From contig NZ_CP040872.1 in the NCBI RefSeq assembly GCF_006337065.1, positions 372,001 to 436,000 of the forward strand: a DNA stretch of 64,000 bases, given 5' to 3'. Shown here piece after piece: positions 58,675 through 64,000 of the stretch. The translations under genes were made by a program, and so were the position numbers. How positions within the stretch are numbered: the first letter of the stretch is position 1; each line of letters opens with the position of its first letter. The notes beneath the pieces are model-generated. The model saw only the letters and a program-made list of their open reading frames with translations, was not told the origin of the DNA and did no database searches. The DNA is from Agromyces laixinhei (GTDB taxonomy: Bacteria > Actinomycetota > Actinomycetes > Actinomycetales > Microbacteriaceae).

Positions 58675-61600
58675 ATGAAGAAGGTGCAGATCGTGCAGAA
58701 CCCTCATCTCTCCGCGGAGCAGCGCGGAGGATTCTGGCGCAGGATTCTGGCGATCGCCACAGCCGGCGTGCTCCTGGGTGCCGGCATTCAGGCAACTGTC
58801 GGTACGACAACTCCCGCGGCGCAGGCTGTGGAGGCCTGCACGGTGGAGTTCAACACCACCGAAAGCGCCGCTGGCTTCACGCACCCCGGAGTGAGCGTCA
58901 CCGCCGAGCACCTCACCAACGCACGCACCCAAATCCAGGCGGGCGCGGAGCCGTGGGCCAGTTACTTCCAGGCCATGTCGACCTCGCCGGCGGCGGCCAC
59001 CACCGTGACCTCGTCCAACGCGTCGACCGCCGACCACACCGTCGCGGCGTCCACGGCGTTCAACAGCCAGGGCTTCAACGCACGATTCATCGCGGATGGC
59101 CTGAAGGCGTACACCCAGGCGTTGATGTACGTGTTCACCGGTGAGCAGGTCTACCGCTCCAACGCGATGCGCATCATCCGCATCTGGGAGCAGATGGACC
59201 CAAGTCAGTACGCTGCGTTTGCAGATTCCCACATCCACACCGGCATCCCGCTCAATCGCATCGTGACGGCCGCGGAAATCCTCCGCTACGCCTCGTGCGA
59301 CGTCGACGAAGCAGCGTGGACCGCCGAGGACACCACCGCGTTCAGTCGGAACCTCATCACCCCGGTGATCAATACGTTCCAGAGCGACCAGAACCATTTC
59401 ATGAACCAGCACCTGTATCCGCTGCTGGGCGCCATGGCCGGCTATATCTTCCTCGACGACGCTGAAGGGTATGCGAAGTCGGTGGAGTGGTTCACTGTCA
59501 ACTCCACCGCCAACGACCAGGGCTTCAACGGCTCGGTGGAACGGATATTCCGCCTGGTGGACCGCAACGACGCCACCGGCGAGCCCATCGCCGAGCCGCG
59601 AGTGCAGCACATAGAGATGGGTCGCGACCAGGCCCACGGCGGCGGCGACATCACCAACACCTACATCCTGGCCCGGCTGATGATGGCGCAGGGCACGACC
59701 GTCGACCCGACTGCCGGCACGATCTCGACCGCCGCAGACGCCGTCGGCCCCTACGAGTTCCTCGACGACCGGATCCTCGCCGCGGCGGACTACTTCTGGA
59801 AGTACATGCTCGGTTACGACATCGACTGGACGCCGGTCGGCTACGCGATCTCGCCCGACGGCACCGTCCGCGATACGTACGACCGCCCCTCGGAGGCGTA
59901 CCGGGGTCGCTACAACACCGCCGGGTTCTGGGACCTGTACTACTACTACACGTACGAACGCGGCGTCGACCTGACCACCGCAGCGCCCTACTACGCCGAG
60001 GCGTTCTCGAAGCGGCTGCCCCCGGACTACTACTATCGCGGCGCGGTGACCCGCGCGTGGGACAACGTCGACGGCGGAGGGGACTTCTGGCTGTTCACCC
60101 CGGCCGCGGCCGCGGGAACGCCGGTCCCCAAGCCGCAAACCAGCGCGACGACGCTCCAGGTCGAGGACCGCTACACGCACATCTCCGGCGCCGTACACCA
60201 GGAGACGGAGGGAGACACCTCATTCGTCCGGCTGACCACCGGCGCCGAGCCCGCGAAGATCGCGTTCCTCAACGGCTCCACCACCAACAAGCGCATCGCG
60301 CTGAGGGTACGTGCCGATGAAGCGACCGAGCTGCGATTGTCGTTCGGCCTGAACGAGAGCATCATTGTCCCGGCCACCGGTGGACAGTGGCGCCAGATCG
60401 TCATCGACCTCACCAGTGCGGAGACCCTCGCCGACCTGGTCTACATCGAGACCGTCGGCGACGGCGGATCAGTCGACGTCGACAGCATCCTCGTCGACAC
60501 CGCTGCGCTCAGCCCGGTGCGGTTCAAGGGCGCCGCGGAACGGGTGGTCACGGTCGCCGGCGACGCGGTGACGGCGACGCTGACCACCGAGGGCGGAAAC
60601 GGGGCCGCGCTGACCTACGACAGCCGCGACCTTCCCGCCGGTGCGCAACTGGACGCCGCAACCGGCAAGCTGCAGTGGTCGCCCGCGGCAGCGGGGCGGC
60701 AGGAGGCGGTGATTTCGGTCACCGACGGCATCACCGTGTCTGCACAGCGCCTGCAGTTGATCGCCGGCGAAGACCGGGAAGCCGCGCTGCAGCTGGCACA
60801 GCAGGCTCGTGAGGCCGGCACGGTCTACACGCGCACCACCGACACCGCCTACGCCACCGCTCTGGACACGGCCGAAAGCGCCCTCGATGCGGACGATTCC
60901 GCGTTCCAGGCGGCTCTGACCGCGCTGACCAACGCCGTCGACGCGTTGACGCTCGTCTCGCCGAAGACCTCGTTGGGATCGCTGGACTACCCGGACCTGC
61001 TGGCAGCCTCCACCGCCGGCACCAACACCTCGTTGCTCGTCGACGACAACCCTCAAACCGGCACCGTCTACGGTCAGGCCGTCAACCTGTCGCACGTGTT
61101 CAATTTCGGACCGTTCGCCCGGGTGCAGGCCGACCGGTTCGCGCTGCGCTCGAACATATTCGAGGACCGGCTGGCGAACACAGCCGTGTTCGGGTCCAAC
61201 GACGGTGTCTCATGGACCCGGCTCGCCCCCGGCGTCACCACCATGACGCAGGACATGCAATACCTCGACGTCGCCGAGGAACTGCGGTCCCAGACGTTCC
61301 AGTACATCAAGGTGCAGCTGCTGCAGCCGCTCCCGGACGTGCTCTACGGGACCGTGCAAAACCTCTTCGAGATCACCGAGTTCCACATCTTCGGCGAACG
61401 TTCCGAAGCCATCGGCGAGCTGACCAGCGTCACGCTCAGCGCCCCCGCGTCGCTGAAGAACCGCGTAGTCGCCGGGAGCACCGTCGCGTTGGACTTCACC
61501 GCCTCGGCCCCCATCGCCGACGTGAAGGTGACCATCGCCGGCAAGGATGCTCCCGCAACCAGCTCGGACGGCGGCCGCACCTGGAAGGCGACGGCGATCC

Positions 61601-63720
61601 TTCCCTCCACGGTTACCGCCGGCGCGCAGCTGCCGTTCACCATCGACCACACCACCAGCACCGGCCTAAAGGCCAACACCGTGCTGACAACCTCCGACGG
61701 CAGCAGCGTCTACGTGTCCACTGATCAGGGTCTGCTGGACAAGACCCTGCTCGCGGCGCCGGTCACCGCGGCCGCTGGCACGGCAAACCCGACTCCGGCG
61801 GCTGAGGCGGCCAAGCTGTTCGACCAGAACATCGCCACCCACACCGACACCCGGCTGTCCAACGGGAGAGCTGCTCTAGTCTGGGATCTCGCTGAGGGCG
61901 CGTCGATGTCGATCAGCGGTGTGGACGTGCTGGTACGCCAGGACCAGTACGGCACCAGCCGGCTGAGCAACCTCCGATTCGAGGGCTCCGTCGACGGCGC
62001 CACCTGGACGCCGCTGACCAGTAACGTACAGGCCGACCCGAACTGGCAGCGACTCACTTCGGTCAGCAACGAGGCGTTCCGGTTCATCCGGCTCACCAAC
62101 GGCAACATCATCAACGTCGCTGAGACCCGGGTATTCGGCACCTACACCGCTCCGGTGACCGTCATCAGCTCGCTGAAGCTCTCGTCCTCGAACTCACTAC
62201 GCAACTACGCCGTCGGCGGCGACACCGTCACCCTGGACATCACCACAACGGAGGCGCCGACGAAGATCTCCGCCACCATCGACGGGGCGCCCGCCGCCAT
62301 CCAGACCGCCGGGTCTCCCACGACCTTCAAGGCCACCGTCATTCTGGCCGCCAGCGACCGGATCGGCTCCAACGCCGTCATCACCGTCGACCACACCACG
62401 GCCGACGGCCGACAGGCGGTCACCACTCGCCAGACGACCGACGGCTCCACGGTGCGCATCGGCTCGAACAGCGGCCTGGTGGCAAATCTGCTGAAGGTGG
62501 CGTCCAGCGTGACGCTCGCGGGTTCGCCCGACCCGTCTACCGTGGCACGTCCGCAGAACCTGTTCGACGGGTCGCTGACCACGTACACCGACGCCCGCAT
62601 CGTGAACGGGTCCGCAGACATCATCTTCGACCTGGGCACTACCCGGCAGATCGCGCTGAACAGCGTCGAGTTGGCAGTCCGGCAGGACACTCTCGGGACG
62701 ACGCGGGTGAAGAACATGCGCCTGCTCGGTTCGAACGACCGGCAGCAGTGGAACACCCTCGTGACGGGTGTGCAGCAGACCCTGGCGTGGCAGGGCCTAG
62801 CGGTGGATCCGACCCTCGCGGGCACCGGGTATCGCTACCTGCGCGTGACCAACGGTGACATCCTCAACCTCGCGGAACTGCGGCTGCACGGTGCGGTGAT
62901 TTCGCCCATCGCATCGATCACACCGGCTGAGGCCACCACATTCCGCAACGAAGCACCTCAGCTTCCTGCGACGGTGGTGGCAGTCCGGGCCGACGGCTCG
63001 AACACTGTCGAGCAGGTGCAGTGGGCTGCGGTGGACCCATCGGCGTGGGCAACGGCCGGGACAGTCGAGGTCGCCGGCACCGTGCCAGGCACCACCGTGC
63101 CCGCGGTAGCGAAGGTCACCGTCACCGACGACGGCTCAACCGCCGCTCCCACGGTCGGGACGCTCTCGCACAACAACGGATGGGACACCGGCCTGCTCGA
63201 CGGCGATTACATCATCACCTACAACATGTGGTGGGGTGAGAACACTCGCCGCATCATCCTGCGCGAGGGCGACGTCGTGATCGCCGAGAAAACGCTGAGT
63301 CGTAACACGCCGAACGTGCAAAGCGCGTCCTTCCCGATCAGCGGCAAGGCAAACGGCAACTACGTGTACACGGCGGAGCTGATCAACTCGAGCGGCACCA
63401 GCACCACCCAGCCAGTCACGGTCGTCGTCCGTGACGCCAGCCCCGGCAAACCGGTACTGAGTGCGGACAACTGGGATGGAGACGGGAAGTTCACTCTCAC
63501 CGCCGACATGTGGTGGGGGACCAACGCCACCTCGTACGTCTTCATCGAGAACGGTGTGCAGATCGGGTCGGGCAGTTTCACAGGCGCGACGCCCGCCGCG
63601 CAGCGTGCGCAACTCACCGTCACCGATCGCCCGATAGGGACGCACACCTACGTCGTGGAGTTCCGAAACTCCGCCGGCGTGACCACCAGCTCGGAGCTCA
63701 AAGTAGCGGTCACGCGATGA
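58675..63720 (+). CDS. Large secreted modular polysaccharide lyase-like protein
   Basis: A 1681-residue protein. Rough layout: signal peptide 1-51 (GVLLGAGIQATVGTTTPAAQ, cut near AQA-VE); alginate-lyase-like helical toroid 55-480 (HIHTGIPLNRIVTAAEILRY, DQNHFMNQHLYPLLGAMAGY, EMGRDQAHGGGD); beta-sandwich 483-610; putative Ig 611-697; small helical FIVAR-like module 698-760; three discoidin-like units with Ig linkers (761-910, 911-1158, 1159-1407); an Ig-like domain 1408-1488; two modules with the motif MWWG (1489-1587 and 1588-1681), as in chitinase-A-N-type domains. There is no LPXTG anchor. A GTG at 58693 has GAAGAAGG 8 bp upstream and may be the true start. The substrate is not known. Confidence 0.85.
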   Translation: MKKVQIVQNPHLSAEQRGGFWRRILAIATAGVLLGAGIQATVGTTTPAAQAVEACTVEFNTTESAAGFTHPGVSVTAEHLTNARTQIQAGAEPWASYFQAMSTSPAAATTVTSSNASTADHTVAASTAFNSQGFNARFIADGLKAYTQALMYVFTGEQVYRSNAMRIIRIWEQMDPSQYAAFADSHIHTGIPLNRIVTAAEILRYASCDVDEAAWTAEDTTAFSRNLITPVINTFQSDQNHFMNQHLYPLLGAMAGYIFLDDAEGYAKSVEWFTVNSTANDQGFNGSVERIFRLVDRNDATGEPIAEPRVQHIEMGRDQAHGGGDITNTYILARLMMAQGTTVDPTAGTISTAADAVGPYEFLDDRILAAADYFWKYMLGYDIDWTPVGYAISPDGTVRDTYDRPSEAYRGRYNTAGFWDLYYYYTYERGVDLTTAAPYYAEAFSKRLPPDYYYRGAVTRAWDNVDGGGDFWLFTPAAAAGTPVPKPQTSATTLQVEDRYTHISGAVHQETEGDTSFVRLTTGAEPAKIAFLNGSTTNKRIALRVRADEATELRLSFGLNESIIVPATGGQWRQIVIDLTSAETLADLVYIETVGDGGSVDVDSILVDTAALSPVRFKGAAERVVTVAGDAVTATLTTEGGNGAALTYDSRDLPAGAQLDAATGKLQWSPAAAGRQEAVISVTDGITVSAQRLQLIAGEDREAALQLAQQAREAGTVYTRTTDTAYATALDTAESALDADDSAFQAALTALTNAVDALTLVSPKTSLGSLDYPDLLAASTAGTNTSLLVDDNPQTGTVYGQAVNLSHVFNFGPFARVQADRFALRSNIFEDRLANTAVFGSNDGVSWTRLAPGVTTMTQDMQYLDVAEELRSQTFQYIKVQLLQPLPDVLYGTVQNLFEITEFHIFGERSEAIGELTSVTLSAPASLKNRVVAGSTVALDFTASAPIADVKVTIAGKDAPATSSDGGRTWKATAILPSTVTAGAQLPFTIDHTTSTGLKANTVLTTSDGSSVYVSTDQGLLDKTLLAAPVTAAAGTANPTPAAEAAKLFDQNIATHTDTRLSNGRAALVWDLAEGASMSISGVDVLVRQDQYGTSRLSNLRFEGSVDGATWTPLTSNVQADPNWQRLTSVSNEAFRFIRLTNGNIINVAETRVFGTYTAPVTVISSLKLSSSNSLRNYAVGGDTVTLDITTTEAPTKISATIDGAPAAIQTAGSPTTFKATVILAASDRIGSNAVITVDHTTADGRQAVTTRQTTDGSTVRIGSNSGLVANLLKVASSVTLAGSPDPSTVARPQNLFDGSLTTYTDARIVNGSADIIFDLGTTRQIALNSVELAVRQDTLGTTRVKNMRLLGSNDRQQWNTLVTGVQQTLAWQGLAVDPTLAGTGYRYLRVTNGDILNLAELRLHGAVISPIASITPAEATTFRNEAPQLPATVVAVRADGSNTVEQVQWAAVDPSAWATAGTVEVAGTVPGTTVPAVAKVTVTDDGSTAAPTVGTLSHNNGWDTGLLDGDYIITYNMWWGENTRRIILREGDVVIAEKTLSRNTPNVQSASFPISGKANGNYVYTAELINSSGTSTTQPVTVVVRDASPGKPVLSADNWDGDGKFTLTADMWWGTNATSYVFIENGVQIGSGSFTGATPAAQRAQLTVTDRPIGTHTYVVEFRNSAGVTTSSELKVAVTR

Positions 63721-63725
63721 GCTGA

Positions 63726-64000
63726 TCAGGGGAATGTCAGCAACGCTGCTCCCACAAGGGGGGCGTCGGAGCCCAGAGCGGCGCGCACGACCCTGACCGT
63801 GCGCGCCGCAGGGAGCACCGCAGCGCTGCGAGCAGACTGCTGCACAAGGTGGACATAGTCGCCGGAGACCAGCGAGAACCCACCACCGATGACGATGAGG
63901 CCGACGTCCAGTAGCGCGCACACGCCAGCCAGAGTCTGCCCGACCGCTTTGGCTGATCGTTCGATCGCTGCGCGTGCAACCAGGTCCCCCGTTTGCGCGG
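63726..64000 (-). CDS. ROK-family protein, C-terminal part (partial)
   Basis: The frame is open at the window edge; 91 codons are seen. The segment AAIERSAKAVGQTLAGVCALLDVGLIVIGGGFS and the ending SDAPLVGAALLTFP are the C-terminal lobe of ROK sugar kinases and regulators. Whether a DNA-binding domain is present cannot be told. It is convergent with the lyase gene and may phosphorylate a monosaccharide released by the locus. Confidence 0.85.
   Translation of the reverse strand, partial: AQTGDLVARAAIERSAKAVGQTLAGVCALLDVGLIVIGGGFSLVSGDYVHLVQQSARSAAVLPAARTVRVVRAALGSDAPLVGAALLTFP

Overview
The window is high-GC actinobacterial chromosome, most like Microbacteriaceae. It is centred on the replication origin. 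The order parB-parA-rsmG-jag-yidC-yidD-rnpA-rpmH-dnaA-oriC-dnaN-recF-dciA-gyrB-gyrA, the pknB/trpG/srtE/crgA group, class E sortase, CrgA, DUF3566 and DUF6049 proteins, and Streptomyces-style MurJ/ParB context all point there. No species can be fixed from sequence alone.

Layout. 1-5.6 kb: tail of a PASTA kinase, a glutamine amidotransferase, a small membrane protein, sortase E, crgA, a rhomboid protease, cyclophilin and two small unknown genes. 6.07-9.50 kb: a putative genomic island bounded by a 43-bp repeat of the 3' half of tRNA-Ala, carrying a WYL regulator divergent from a small redox/membrane cassette. 9.5-20 kb: tRNA-Ala, tRNA-Ile, DUF3566, gyrA, gyrB, dciA, recF, dnaN, oriC and dnaA, all on the minus strand. 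20-29 kb: rpmH, rnpA, yidD, yidC, jag, rsmG and parAB on the plus strand, with six parS sites; a gene-poor stretch with a DUF1254-type gene separates rsmG from parA. 29-37 kb (minus): D-Ala-D-Ala ligase, an aminotransferase, thioredoxin and its reductase, murJ, DUF6049. 37-42.3 kb (plus): cca, rpsF-ssb-rpsR-rplI and dnaB.

From 42.3 kb the conserved core ends. A XRE/ImmA-IrrE gene abuts what looks like a cut-off serine recombinase start; a metallophosphoesterase is truncated at the same junction; and a full-length but frameshifted IS21-family element splits an unknown gene. From 47 to 64 kb lies a carbohydrate-use locus: ThuA-like protein, LacI regulator, sugar ABC importer (binding protein plus two permeases, no ATPase), YesL-like protein, GH36 alpha-galactosidase, two GH43 enzymes, a frameshifted 2-hydroxyacid dehydrogenase, a 1681-residue secreted lyase-like modular protein and a ROK protein. 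The same 16-bp operator-like sequence precedes both the importer operon and the secreted enzyme, with a looser copy before lacI, so the locus is probably one LacI-type regulon: depolymerise outside, import oligosaccharides, trim them inside. The substrate cannot be read from sequence; an arabino/xylo/galacto-containing plant or algal polysaccharide is a reasonable guess.

The least expected signals are the decayed island at tRNA-Ala, the ParA with a roughly 375-residue low-complexity N-terminal extension, perfect DnaA boxes lying outside the dnaA-dnaN gap (upstream of the rhomboid gene and of dnaB), and the coordinated polysaccharide locus.
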